The notes below the pieces were generated by a model. That model had not been told where the DNA came from. It searched no databases and was given only the letters and a program-made list of their open reading frames with translations. A stretch of 28,738 bases of DNA. Source: a virus. Position numbers and translations under genes: made by a program. The stretch is from positions 1 to 28,738 of IMG/VR virus record IMGVR_UViG_3300025132_000212; one strand, 5' to 3'. The stretch's first letter is position 1. Every line of letters begins with the position of its first letter. Positions 14,178 to 20,975 of the stretch are shown piece by piece.

Positions 14178-14456
14178 ATGACAGCAAGTTCAGTAAGCAG
14201 AAAAGTAGCTGCAATAGAAAAAGCTAAAAAAGTGGAGCGTAGAAATGCCCTTATTGAAAGGCAAAAGCCAAAGGACGATATCGTCAAACATATCGAAACT
14301 GAGGTCAGAGGGATACCCGCAGAGACAAGCGGTAGCGATAGCGTTATCGACAGCGGGGAAATCAAAGTCAAAGCCGTCAAGAAAAAGTCCAGTGGGTCTA
14401 AAAAAGGGGGGAGTGGTAAAAAGGTTCTCTCCGATAGCAAGGCCGCAAAGATTTAA
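14178..14456 (+). CDS. Small charged protein overlapping the next gene out of frame, 92 aa
   Basis: The ATG lies 4 bp after the portal stop, with AAAGG about 8 bp upstream. The N-terminus ([20 protein letters not shown]) is a basic helix, then [15 protein letters not shown], an acidic middle and a Lys/Ser/Gly-rich end. About 212 bp (14245-14456) is also read in the +1 frame by the next gene. The frame stays open for all 92 codons, and its N-terminal 22 codons are the only candidate covering the gap after the portal. I think it is real but less certain than the overlapping gene. Confidence 0.5.
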   Translation: MTASSVSRKVAAIEKAKKVERRNALIERQKPKDDIVKHIETEVRGIPAETSGSDSVIDSGEIKVKAVKKKSSGSKKGGSGKKVLSDSKAAKI

Positions 14457-14469
14457 AGGTATTTTCTAA
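14245..14469 (+). CDS. Small phage protein, [15 protein letters not shown] family, 74 aa
   Basis: The N-terminus [20 protein letters not shown] then [19 protein letters not shown] matches a widespread small phage protein family I recall as starting 'MPL.KGKS.KTIS.NI..L..EG.PQKQAVAIA'. Its function is unknown. The C-terminal part is [20 protein letters not shown] then IF, a version of the RGGKFKG tail of genes 9073-10466. GGAG lies 7 bp before the ATG. It overlaps the previous gene in another frame for 212 bp and the next by TAATG. The family match makes this the more secure of the two overlapping frames. Confidence 0.75.
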   Translation: MPLLKGKSQRTISSNISKLRSEGYPQRQAVAIALSTAGKSKSKPSRKSPVGLKKGGVVKRFSPIARPQRFKGIF

Positions 14470-14675
14470 TGAGCGCAGAAGAAGTAGCAAGAAAGCTATT
14501 AGAACTTAAAATACTGCCTCGCTTTATGATGCTGTGCATGACAGGCGTGTATATACGTTGCATTGAATGGGCGCTTTCTCAGCCAGATTTAACAACACAA
14601 CAGGCTTCTCTGATATCAGTTGTTACAGGTGCGATGACAGGCTCGCTGGCAGTATGGCTAAATTCTGAAAAATGA
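14469..14675 (+). CDS. Small two-helix membrane protein, holin-like, 68 aa
   Basis: Two hydrophobic segments are visible: about residues 14-33 (ILPRFMMLCMTGVYIRCIEW) and 46-64 (SLISVVTGAMTGSLAVWLN), linked by SQPDLTTQQA. The pattern 'ILPR.MML.MT...C..W....PD.TTQQ...S.V.GAMTGS.A.W' is common in marine phages. Length and topology fit a small holin or pinholin, but function is inferred only. It overlaps both neighbours (TAATG before, ATGA after) within a run of small membrane proteins. Confidence 0.75.
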   Translation: MSAEEVARKLLELKILPRFMMLCMTGVYIRCIEWALSQPDLTTQQASLISVVTGAMTGSLAVWLNSEK

Positions 14676-14890
14676 AAGAGTTTGTCCTCGTTATATCTAT
14701 GTGGGGGCATACAGGAATTGAGTGGGTGTACACTGGAAACCAAATAGTTTTGCAACAATCTTTTACTCAAGAGCAATGTTACAGTTTGTTACAAAAAGAT
14801 ATGTGGAAGGCAAACTATAATAATGAATATTTTAGAATGAATGTTCAATGCTTTCCTAAAGATTGTGCTGGGAAAGAAGTGTGTGATTAA
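14672..14890 (+). CDS. Small Cys-containing hypothetical protein, 72 aa
   Basis: The product starts MKEFVLVISMWGHTGIEWVY and has GNQIVLQQSFTQEQCYSLLQ, with C-terminal cysteines in CFPKDCAGKEVC. The short hydrophobic N-terminus followed by Cys residues could be a weak export signal with a disulfide-bonded domain. It belongs to the coupled membrane-protein block (ATGA start overlap, TAATG end overlap). The pattern 'LV.S.WG..G..W.Y.GNQ....QS.T.EQC' is familiar from marine phages, without a known function. Confidence 0.65.
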   Translation: MKEFVLVISMWGHTGIEWVYTGNQIVLQQSFTQEQCYSLLQKDMWKANYNNEYFRMNVQCFPKDCAGKEVCD

Positions 14891-15288
14891 TGCCAGCAAA
14901 GTTGAATGAGAACACTGAAGTAGCACTGCCGCTACGCAATATCATATCTATGGTTGCAGCAGCATCACTAGCTACATGGGCCTATTTTGGGATTATAGAA
15001 CGCTTGAATCAGATTGAAACAAACATCACAATGATGGAATCTCATGTTAAGCATAACACAGAGTTCAGAATAAAGTGGCCGAGGGGAGAGATGGGCTCGC
15101 TCCCGGCTGATTCTGAACAGTACATGCTGATTGAGCATTTGGCTGGTGAGTTGGAAAAATTGCAAACAGATATAGAATCTGGCAAAGCTCCTTTTGATCA
15201 ACAACAAAAATTGACATTAGATTTTTATGAGCGCCGTATTACAAGTTTAGAAGAAAACTTAGAGAATATGAGAAATGGGGATAATTGA
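14890..15288 (+). CDS. Membrane-anchored coiled-coil protein, i-spanin-like, 132 aa
   Basis: One N-terminal membrane helix (about residues 14-34, PLRNIISMVAAASLATWAYF) is followed by a long helical domain: IERLNQIETNITMME, then EQYMLIEHLAGELEKLQTDI, then RITSLEENLENM. One TM helix plus a periplasmic coiled coil is the layout of inner-membrane spanins, and the next gene overlaps it by 14 bp, as spanin pairs often do. The family also occurs in marine phages without an assigned role, so the spanin call is inference. It starts in a TAATG overlap. Confidence 0.65.
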   Translation: MPAKLNENTEVALPLRNIISMVAAASLATWAYFGIIERLNQIETNITMMESHVKHNTEFRIKWPRGEMGSLPADSEQYMLIEHLAGELEKLQTDIESGKAPFDQQQKLTLDFYERRITSLEENLENMRNGDN

Positions 15289-15499
15289 AACCTCAATAAT
15301 TTTGATATTGTATATGTCAGGGTCTATCGTTGAACATGTAGGCTATGATAATATATCAATGTGTTTAAGGGCTAAAAGACACATTGAGCGCACTGGTTGG
15401 AAAGATAGTGAATACAAACGATATGCTTGTGAAAAGAGAACTGTAGAATTAAAGGAGGGGGTAGACGGAAAGCCGTATGTGCTGAAAATAGTGGAGTAG
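15275..15499 (+). CDS. Small protein with hydrophobic N-terminus, 74 aa
   Basis: The N-terminus MGIIETSIILILYMSGSIVE is hydrophobic and short, possibly a signal or anchor. The remainder has two cysteines (SMCLRAKRHIERTGW, RYACEKRTVELKEGV) that could pair. There is no clear lipobox, so it is not a confident o-spanin, although it overlaps the preceding spanin-like gene. SD-type sequence GAGAATATGAGAAATG lies at its start. Its own end supplies GGAG for the next gene. Confidence 0.65.
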   Translation: MGIIETSIILILYMSGSIVEHVGYDNISMCLRAKRHIERTGWKDSEYKRYACEKRTVELKEGVDGKPYVLKIVE

Positions 15500-15503
15500 T
15501 AAA

Positions 15504-15950
15504 TTGTTAGTCGAACTCGCTGCTGCAAATGCCGCCTTTAGTATTATTAAAAAGGCTGTCCAAAACACAGGCGATATAGCCAAAGCTGGACGAGCGATCT
15601 CAGATTTCGTAATAGCTAAAGAAGAGCTTCAGCGTAAAGGCAACAAAAAGAAAAAATCTGGCATCCGCTCTTCTGATTTAGAAGAGTTTATGGCTTTAGA
15701 AAGCATCCGACAGAAAGAACAACAGTTAAAACAGATAATGATATATACAGGCAGGCCTGGGCTTTGGCAGGATTGGCAAAAGTTTCAGGCAGATGCTAGA
15801 AAAGAAAGAAGAGTAAGAGAGGAACTTGCAAAGCGCAGAAGAGCTGAAATAATGGATGCTGTTGGAATAGGGGCAGTCGTATTATTAATAGCAGGTATGG
15901 TTGCTGGTTTAGTTGCTTGGATTGCTTGGTTAAAGGGAATGTTTGATTAA
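15504..15950 (+). CDS. Conserved marine-phage protein with C-terminal membrane helix, 148 aa
   Basis: The TTG start at 15504 is chosen because GGAG lies 7 bp upstream (inside the previous gene's end) and the family N-terminus is reproduced: LVELAAANAAFSIIKKAVQN. The middle is helical and basic (DLEEFMALESIRQKEQQLKQ, then MIYTGRPGLWQDWQKFQADA). The C-terminus has one membrane helix (about 123-142, GIGAVVLLIAGMVAGLVAWI). This combination is widespread in uncultured marine phages, with function unknown. It sits in the membrane-protein block between portal and scaffold. Confidence 0.75.
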   Translation: MLVELAAANAAFSIIKKAVQNTGDIAKAGRAISDFVIAKEELQRKGNKKKKSGIRSSDLEEFMALESIRQKEQQLKQIMIYTGRPGLWQDWQKFQADARKERRVREELAKRRRAEIMDAVGIGAVVLLIAGMVAGLVAWIAWLKGMFD

Positions 15951-15969
15951 AGGAAAAAGGGAGGGTGTT

Positions 15970-16350
15970 GTGTTTCAGGCGCTTATTGGACCTATCGCAT
16001 CGTTGGCAGGCTCATTTGTTGAGGGGCAAGTATCCAAGCAAAAGGCGAAAGCAACTCTTGCACAAACTGAGGCGGAAGCGAAAGCGGAGATAATGAAAAC
16101 CGCAGCTACCCACGACAGTAAGTGGGAGTTGATTATGGCTGAGTCTACAAAATCGTCCATCAAGGATGAAATAGTCACGGTGATTATACTCATTCCATTG
16201 ATACTAGTCTTCATTCCAGGCATGGAACAGATTGTTAAAAATGGTTTTGACCGTTTGAATGAGCTGCCAGAGTGGTATACATACCTAGTTTTCCTTACAA
16301 TATCTGCGGCACTAGGAATCAAAGGTGTAGACAAGTTTAGGAAAAAGTAA
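15970..16350 (+). CDS. Holin-like protein (GTA_holin_3TM type), 126 aa
   Basis: The GTG start at 15970 follows GGGAGGG closely and gives VFQALIGPIASLAGSFVEGQ, the expected N-terminus. An in-frame TTG at 15943 inside the previous gene is a worse choice. A central amphipathic basic helix (SKQKAKATLAQTEAEAKAEI) leads to SKWELIMAESTKSSIKDEIV, then two hydrophobic helices (about 73-92 and 106-121). The order 'weakly hydrophobic N-terminal helix, charged helix, W..M...S.KDE, two TM' matches the three-TM holin family first named from gene transfer agents. It would form lesions in the inner membrane at lysis. The family name is from recall. Confidence 0.68.
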   Translation: MFQALIGPIASLAGSFVEGQVSKQKAKATLAQTEAEAKAEIMKTAATHDSKWELIMAESTKSSIKDEIVTVIILIPLILVFIPGMEQIVKNGFDRLNELPEWYTYLVFLTISAALGIKGVDKFRKK

Positions 16351-16544
16351 TGGATGTTATTGCCTTAACAGAACATTTATTAAAGAACATACGTCAGCAA
16401 AAAGAGGACTATACGACAATGCTGGCGAATGGTGCGGTAGAAGATATGGAAAACTACCGATTTGTGGTGGGTCAAATACGCGGACTGACTTACTGTGAAG
16501 AAGAAATAAGAGCCGCGATGAAAGGTGTCATTGAAGATGGCTAA
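16350..16544 (+). CDS. Small conserved phage hypothetical protein, 64 aa
   Basis: The sequence MDVIALTEHLLKNIRQQKED followed by ENYRFVVGQIRGLTYCEEEI is a short, all-helical protein. The helix-turn-helix-like hairpin around VGQIRGL is part of a pattern I recall from many marine phages. The role is unknown; size and heptad-like spacing suggest a dimerising helical factor. It is coupled at both ends: TAATG overlap with the holin-like gene, and the co-chaperonin start lies inside its last codons. Confidence 0.68.
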   Translation: MDVIALTEHLLKNIRQQKEDYTTMLANGAVEDMENYRFVVGQIRGLTYCEEEIRAAMKGVIEDG

Positions 16545-17022
16545 AAAACTATTCGTACCTGAAAGGGTTGCGGCAAATATGAAGTCTGATACGCCACAGA
16601 CTAAAATCCCAACAGCGATTGAAAAAGCTCTACCAGAGCAGGAAGAAAACAAAAACACAGAAAATCCAGAAAATATGGATGTTTCTGCTCTTGATAGATT
16701 GCCAAATCCTGTAGGTTATAGGCTTTTGGTAATCCCATATTATCCCCCAGCTAAAACAAAAGGCGGTATTTATGTGCCAGATGCTACTCGTGACAGAGAG
16801 GCATTTGCAACAGTTGCAGCTTATGTCGTTAAGGTTGGCCCTGATGCATACAAAGATCAAGACAAGTTCCCTTCTGGCGCTTGGGCGCATGAGAAATCTT
16901 GGGTTCTTATGGGAAGATATGCTGGAAATAGGTTCAAAGTGGAAGGCCTTGAGGTTCGTCTCATAAATGACGATAATATTATCGCCACTATACTTGACCC
17001 AGCAGATATCTCGTATGTATAA
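16537..17022 (+). CDS. GroES-like co-chaperonin
   Basis: Residues about 55-161 form a GroES-type beta-barrel: VGYRLLVIPYYPPAKTKGGI starts with the first strand and enters the mobile loop, whose GGIYV corresponds to the hydrophobic tripeptide that binds GroEL. DATRDREAFATVAAYVVKVG, AGNRFKVEGLEVRLINDDNI and LDPADISYV follow. The N-terminal 50 residues (MAKKLFVPERVAANMKSDTP...) are an extension absent from bacterial GroES. Phage GroES-like proteins (T4 gp31 is the classic case) replace host GroES to fold capsid protein. Position just before the scaffold and capsid genes agrees. The ATG at 16537 is chosen over a GTG at 16525; it overlaps the previous stop. Confidence 0.85.
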   Translation: MAKKLFVPERVAANMKSDTPQTKIPTAIEKALPEQEENKNTENPENMDVSALDRLPNPVGYRLLVIPYYPPAKTKGGIYVPDATRDREAFATVAAYVVKVGPDAYKDQDKFPSGAWAHEKSWVLMGRYAGNRFKVEGLEVRLINDDNIIATILDPADISYV

Positions 17023-17039
17023 AAAGGTGGAGGGACATT

Positions 17040-17969
17040 ATGGAAGATGTAATGAATCAAGAGCAGCAAGTAAAAGAAGAAGAAACCATCACTGTTGATG
17101 TGGAAGATTCTCAAGAAAAAGTACGAATAAAAGAAGAGCCCGAACAATTGTTAGAATCTTCTGATAATTCAGAAGTTGATGGTGCTTCTGATGAAGAACT
17201 TGAGAATTACAGCGGTAACGTACAAAAGCGTATAAATCAGTTAACTGCTAAACGTAAGCAGGCTATGGAAGAAGCTGAAGCTGCTTATCAGTACGCTCAA
17301 CAGGTTCAACAGCAAAATGAGCAAATGAAAGCTCGTTTACAACAGTTAGACCAAGGCTACACAAATGAGTATGGGGCTCGTGTAGAGTCTCAAATGGATC
17401 AGGCCAAAAAGCTTATACGAGAAGCTCGTGACGTTGGTGATATAGACAAAGAGACAGAGGCCATGTCTCTGTTGCAGCGCTTGGCAATTGAACAAGAAAG
17501 AGTGCGTGTACAGAAGCAAAGATCAGAACAGCAAATTGATGTGCCGCAAGAAGCTCTAGCACAACAACCCCAACAAAAACAAGCGATTCCGCGTGAAGAA
17601 GATTTAGACCCTAAGCTGCGTTCTTGGATGTCTAAAAATGAAAGTTGGTTCAACAAAGATGCTGTAATGACAGGTGGGGTCAAAGCAATTCATGAACAAC
17701 TTGTTGGTGTTGAGGACTATGACCCAACAAGTGATGAGTATTATGCGGAAATTGATAAGCGTATGCGTAAAGAATTTCCTCACAAGTTTCAGGAGCAACG
17801 GCAGAACGCCCAAACTGTTGCGCCTGCGTCCGCTGGACGGTCTGTGAAATCAGGGCGGAAAAAGACGGTGGAATTAACACCAGGTCAGGTGGCTTTCGCC
17901 AAGAAGATGAATATTCCTCTTGAGCGGTATGCAAAAGAAGTCGCAAAATTAGATTCAAGGAGTGCATAA
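17040..17969 (+). CDS. Scaffold protein candidate
   Basis: This 309-aa protein is highly charged. An acidic N-terminus (about 1-60) precedes a long Gln/Glu/Lys-rich coiled coil (KRKQAMEEAEAAYQYAQQVQ through RLAIEQERVRVQKQRSEQQI), then a loop region and a basic C-terminal segment (AGRSVKSGRKKTVELTPGQV) like the capsid-binding tail of scaffolds. Order portal, co-chaperonin, scaffold, capsid supports it. It directs procapsid assembly and would be released or degraded later. Ribosome site GGTGGAGGG lies before the ATG at 17040. A GAACAATTGTTA word at 17142 encodes EQLL and is probably coincidental. Confidence 0.75.
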   Translation: MEDVMNQEQQVKEEETITVDVEDSQEKVRIKEEPEQLLESSDNSEVDGASDEELENYSGNVQKRINQLTAKRKQAMEEAEAAYQYAQQVQQQNEQMKARLQQLDQGYTNEYGARVESQMDQAKKLIREARDVGDIDKETEAMSLLQRLAIEQERVRVQKQRSEQQIDVPQEALAQQPQQKQAIPREEDLDPKLRSWMSKNESWFNKDAVMTGGVKAIHEQLVGVEDYDPTSDEYYAEIDKRMRKEFPHKFQEQRQNAQTVAPASAGRSVKSGRKKTVELTPGQVAFAKKMNIPLERYAKEVAKLDSRSA

Positions 17970-18424
17970 TGGTTGACCGCGCAAGCCGGGATTCGCAAAC
18001 CCGTGAAAAAACAGCGAGAGTAGAGGCGTGGCGGCCCCCATCAACACTTGAAGCTCCTGAAGCCCCTGTCGGTTACAAACACCGCTGGATTCGTGAGTCT
18101 GTCATGGAATATGACGACAAAAACAACGTCCATAAGCGCCGCCGTGAAGGTTGGGAGCTTGTACGGGCGGAAGATTACCCTGATTTCGATGCACCTGTCA
18201 TTGACGAAGGAAAAAACGCTGGCGTAATCGGCGTAGGTGGTTTGGTTTTAGCCAGAATACCTGAAGAGATTGTGGAACAGCGTGATGCACATTACCGTAG
18301 TGTCACAGAAAATCAAATGAATGCTGTAGATAGAGATTGGATGCGTGAGTCCAATGCGGCTATGCCCAAGCTCGCTCCACAGCGCTCAAGTAAAGTAACT
18401 TTTGGCTCAAAGGGCCAAAGCTAA
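17969..18424 (+). CDS. Conserved phage protein next to capsid genes, 151 aa
   Basis: The sequence contains VEAWRPPSTLEAPEAPVGYK, then HRWIRESVMEYDDKNNVHKR, REGWELVRAEDYPDFDAP, and AGVIGVGGLVLARIPEEIVE. I recognise this from marine phage structural operons but know no function. The charged helix after it (EQRDAHYRSVTENQMNAVDR) may mediate assembly. It overlaps the scaffold gene by TAATG and precedes the decoration-like gene by 20 bp, so a capsid-maturation or head role is plausible. No catalytic motif is visible. Confidence 0.72.
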   Translation: MVDRASRDSQTREKTARVEAWRPPSTLEAPEAPVGYKHRWIRESVMEYDDKNNVHKRRREGWELVRAEDYPDFDAPVIDEGKNAGVIGVGGLVLARIPEEIVEQRDAHYRSVTENQMNAVDRDWMRESNAAMPKLAPQRSSKVTFGSKGQS

Positions 18425-18444
18425 CCTCATAAGGAGAGTTCAAG

Positions 18445-19032
18445 ATGGCTAATAAAGATGCCTCTTTTGGTCTACGTCCTGCACGGATGATGAACGGCTC
18501 TGCTTTCATGAACCAACAAAACCGTTATCGTATTGCTTCTGGTGATAGCACAGCTATTTTCCAGGGTGATCTGGTAGAAGCCTTAACTGCTGGCGTTATC
18601 GCTCGCATGGCTGCTGGAGATGGTGGATTTGTTCTTGGTGTGTTCAATGGATGCCGTTACACAGACCCTACAACTGGGAAGGAAACCTTCTCAAACAGCT
18701 ACCCTGGTTCAATTTCAGCTTCAGATATTGAGGCTTTTATAATTGACTCACCAGACGTAGTTTACGAAATTCAAGGAGATGAGGCATTTCCCGTGGCTGA
18801 TCTTTTTGGCAATTTCGACATCATTGACCAATCACCTGTAGGTGACACAAGTTCAGGAATTTCCCGCGTGGAACTTGATGTTAGCACTGGCGCAACAACT
18901 GCAACACTGCCTCTGAAAGCGATTGATATTTCGCAAGACCCAGAGAACAGCGATGTAGCAAGCGCAAATACAAATGTGATGGTCGTTATCAATAACCACT
19001 TGCTGTCCGCTGGCACAACTGGCTTGGCATAA
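18445..19032 (+). CDS. Decoration-like head protein
   Basis: This 195-aa protein is mostly beta, with an N-terminus ASFGLRPARMMNGSAFMNQQ then NRYRIASGDSTAIFQGDLVE, typical of small head-stabilising or decoration proteins encoded just before the capsid gene. It has GVFNGCRYTDPTTGKETFSN in the middle and a hydrophobic strand-rich end. An excellent ribosome site (AAGGAGA) precedes the ATG, and the 12-bp gap to the capsid gene also holds AAGGAGA, so both should be strongly made. The decoration role is inferred from position and fold character. Confidence 0.68.
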   Translation: MANKDASFGLRPARMMNGSAFMNQQNRYRIASGDSTAIFQGDLVEALTAGVIARMAAGDGGFVLGVFNGCRYTDPTTGKETFSNSYPGSISASDIEAFIIDSPDVVYEIQGDEAFPVADLFGNFDIIDQSPVGDTSSGISRVELDVSTGATTATLPLKAIDISQDPENSDVASANTNVMVVINNHLLSAGTTGLA

Positions 19033-19044
19033 GGAGACTAGATA

Positions 19045-19953
19045 ATGGCTATTTCAAGAGCGCAACTAGTTAAAGAACTAGAGCCAGGCCTGAACGCCTT
19101 GTTCGGCATGGAATACGACCGCTACGATGCGGAACACGCAGAAATCTACGATACTGAATCATCAGACCGTGCGTTTGAAGAAGAAGTGATGCTCGTAGGT
19201 TTTGGTAACGCCCAGACCAAAGCAGAAGGTGCAGGCGTTTCTTTCGATAATGCTTCAGAAGCATACACAGCACGTTATACCCATGAGACAATCTCATTGG
19301 CATTCGCGCTGACTGAAGAGGCAATGGAAGATAACCTGTATGATCGCCTTGGCGCTCGTTACACAAGAGCATTGGCACGTTCAATGGCGCACACAAAGCA
19401 AGTAAAAGCGGCTGCAACGCTTAACAATGCGTTTGATAGCAGCTTTACTGGTGGTGACGGTAAGGAGCTTTGTGCTACTGACCACCCACTTGCTGGTGGT
19501 GGTACATTCCGCAACGAGCCTTCAACTGCTGCTGACCTTAACGAAACATCACTTGAGAATGCCTTAATTGACATCTCAACTTTCGTTGATGAGCGGAACA
19601 TGATCATTGCCTTGCGTGGCACAAAGATGATTGTTCCACCACAGCTTCAGTTTGTTGCTGATCGTCTGCTTGAGTCCACACTGCGTACAGGCACAGCCGA
19701 CAATGACATTAACGCAATCAATAACATGGGTATGTTGCCAGAGGGTTACACTGTTAACCACTTCTTGACAGACCCAGATGCGTTTTTCATTAAGACAGAT
19801 GCGCCAAACGGCTTTAAGCATTTTGAGCGTACTCCAATGTCTACTGGCATGGAAGCTGACTTTGATTCAGGCAACATGCGGTTTAAAGCCCGTGAGCGTT
19901 ACAGCTTCGGATTTTCTGACCCGCGTGCAGTGTTTGGCTCACCAGGAGCGTAA
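19045..19953 (+). CDS. Major capsid protein
   Basis: This 302-aa protein has the sequence character of Mu gpT-like (HK97-fold) major head subunits: MAISRAQLVKELEPGLNALF, FEEEVMLVGFGNAQTKAEGA, YTARYTHETISLAFALTEEA, then MEDNLYDRLGARYTRALARS (the spine helix), then the LCATDHPLAGGGTFRNEP loop, and an end with MRFKARERYSFGFSDPRAVF. There is no N-terminal delta domain, so a separate scaffold is expected and present. Codons look well adapted and the ribosome site is strong. It is followed by a palindrome and a strong terminator, which marks the end of the operon. Confidence 0.88.
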   Translation: MAISRAQLVKELEPGLNALFGMEYDRYDAEHAEIYDTESSDRAFEEEVMLVGFGNAQTKAEGAGVSFDNASEAYTARYTHETISLAFALTEEAMEDNLYDRLGARYTRALARSMAHTKQVKAAATLNNAFDSSFTGGDGKELCATDHPLAGGGTFRNEPSTAADLNETSLENALIDISTFVDERNMIIALRGTKMIVPPQLQFVADRLLESTLRTGTADNDINAINNMGMLPEGYTVNHFLTDPDAFFIKTDAPNGFKHFERTPMSTGMEADFDSGNMRFKARERYSFGFSDPRAVFGSPGA

Positions 19954-19956
19954 CAC

Positions 19957-19968
19957 GAACAATTGTTC
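19957..19968. repeat. Palindrome GAACAATTGTTC, perfect copy after the capsid gene
   Basis: A perfect 12-bp palindrome three bases after the capsid stop and one base before the terminator stem, about 16 kb from the other copies. Its placement at a transcription-unit boundary matches the early-region copies. Confidence 0.85.
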
Positions 19969-19969
19969 T

Positions 19970-19999
19970 AAAAGGGCGGCTTCCATGTCGCCCTTTTTT
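19970..19999 (+). terminator. Intrinsic terminator after the capsid gene
   Basis: AAAAGGGCG (19970-19978), a 10-nt loop whose outer bases can also pair, CGCCCTTTT (19989-19997), with T-run 19994-19999. Confidence 0.9.
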
Positions 20000-20066
20000 A
20001 TTGTATAGTTAAGCATCCCTGACAGTTGCATGGTGCGACTGACACTAGCCTAGACAGGAGATTAAA

Positions 20067-20549
20067 TTGGCTAATACTACTTTCAACGGTCCCGTCCGTT
20101 CAGAAAACGGTTTTAAAACTATTATTAAGAACTCCACAACTGGCGCTCTTACTAATGAAATGACTCTTTCCACTTACAGCACTTCTATCACAGTTGCAGC
20201 AACAGGAACCGCTCATAAAGAATCATCAATAGGAATACCTTCAAACTTTATTCCTATGGGCGTTGCTGTCACCGTAACAAGTGCAGCGGCAAATGCAGTT
20301 AACCTTGTCGATATTGGAACAGATGCTGATACAGATGGATTTGTAGACGGCATATCTGCTGCGATAAATTCAACAGGCTTTAAAGGATTTTTCCCCTGCA
20401 ATGGTGTTTTGGGAATGTCTGGTGGCACAACTACAGCCGCTACAGAAACAGCCGATGAAGTTGAATTAGTGGTTTCTGGAACAGCAGGTGCTGGTGGTGT
20501 AATTGCTCTAAAATTCTTTGGAATTTCTTCTGATTCACCAACTGCCTAA
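20067..20549 (+). CDS. Beta-rich virion-type protein, 160 aa
   Basis: The TTG start at 20067 is set by ACAGGAG 8 bp upstream. The product begins ANTTFNGPVRSENGFKTIIK and is Thr/Ala/Val-rich beta throughout (IPMGVAVTVTSAAANAVNLV, GTAGAGGVIALKFFGISS). This N-terminal pattern is familiar from marine phage structural proteins near the capsid gene. I infer a minor capsid or decoration protein. It is the first gene after the terminator at 19970-19999 and has a 67-bp upstream gap in which I see only weak promoter-like words, so how it is transcribed is not clear. Confidence 0.7.
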   Translation: MANTTFNGPVRSENGFKTIIKNSTTGALTNEMTLSTYSTSITVAATGTAHKESSIGIPSNFIPMGVAVTVTSAAANAVNLVDIGTDADTDGFVDGISAAINSTGFKGFFPCNGVLGMSGGTTTAATETADEVELVVSGTAGAGGVIALKFFGISSDSPTA

Positions 20550-20561
20550 TAGGAGAGTGAT

Positions 20562-20966
20562 ATGGCTGATGCCGTAACTTCACAAACGCTAATAGATGGC
20601 AATAAATCAGTAGTTATGAAATTCACTAACATTTCTGATGGTAGTGGCGAATCCGCTGTTACCAAAGTCGATGTAAGTGCGCTTTCAGCAGATACGCAAG
20701 GACGCACCTGCACAGGCGTAACTATTGAAAAAATATGGTGGCAGTGCATTGGCATGAAAGTTAGAATACTTTTTGATGCCACTTCAGATGTTATGGCTAT
20801 TGAGTTAGGAGAGAACCAAAGTGGACACCACGACTATACGTCTTTTGGGGGTCTTACTAACAACGCTGGCTCTGGGAAAACTGGAGATATTCAGTTTACC
20901 ACGATAGGTCACACATCTGCTGATACATACACCATTATACTCTATATGCGTAAAGAGTATTCATAG
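20562..20966 (+). CDS. Beta-rich virion-type protein, 134 aa
   Basis: The sequence MADAVTSQTLIDGNKSVVMK then FTNISDGSGESAVTKVDVSA, CTGVTIEKIWWQCIGMKVRI, and SFGGLTNNAGSGKTGDIQFT matches a conserved marine-phage protein pattern without a known function. It is all beta by appearance, with ordered alternating strands. A Gly-rich GSGKTGD word looks like a P-loop, but the context is a beta turn with no Walker B, so I do not call it an ATPase. AGGAGAG precedes the ATG. Likely a head or neck component. Confidence 0.7.
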   Translation: MADAVTSQTLIDGNKSVVMKFTNISDGSGESAVTKVDVSALSADTQGRTCTGVTIEKIWWQCIGMKVRILFDATSDVMAIELGENQSGHHDYTSFGGLTNNAGSGKTGDIQFTTIGHTSADTYTIILYMRKEYS

Positions 20967-20975
20967 GGGGTCTAA

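Noticed and set aside
17142-17153. A near-palindrome GAACAATTGTTA inside the scaffold gene
   Set aside because: It encodes Glu-Gln-Leu-Leu in frame and is one mismatch off; a chance occurrence is sufficient explanation.
20820-20900. GSGKTGD in the 134-aa beta protein as a P-loop
   Set aside because: It lies between beta strands in a small protein without Walker B or other ATPase motifs; a beta turn is more likely.
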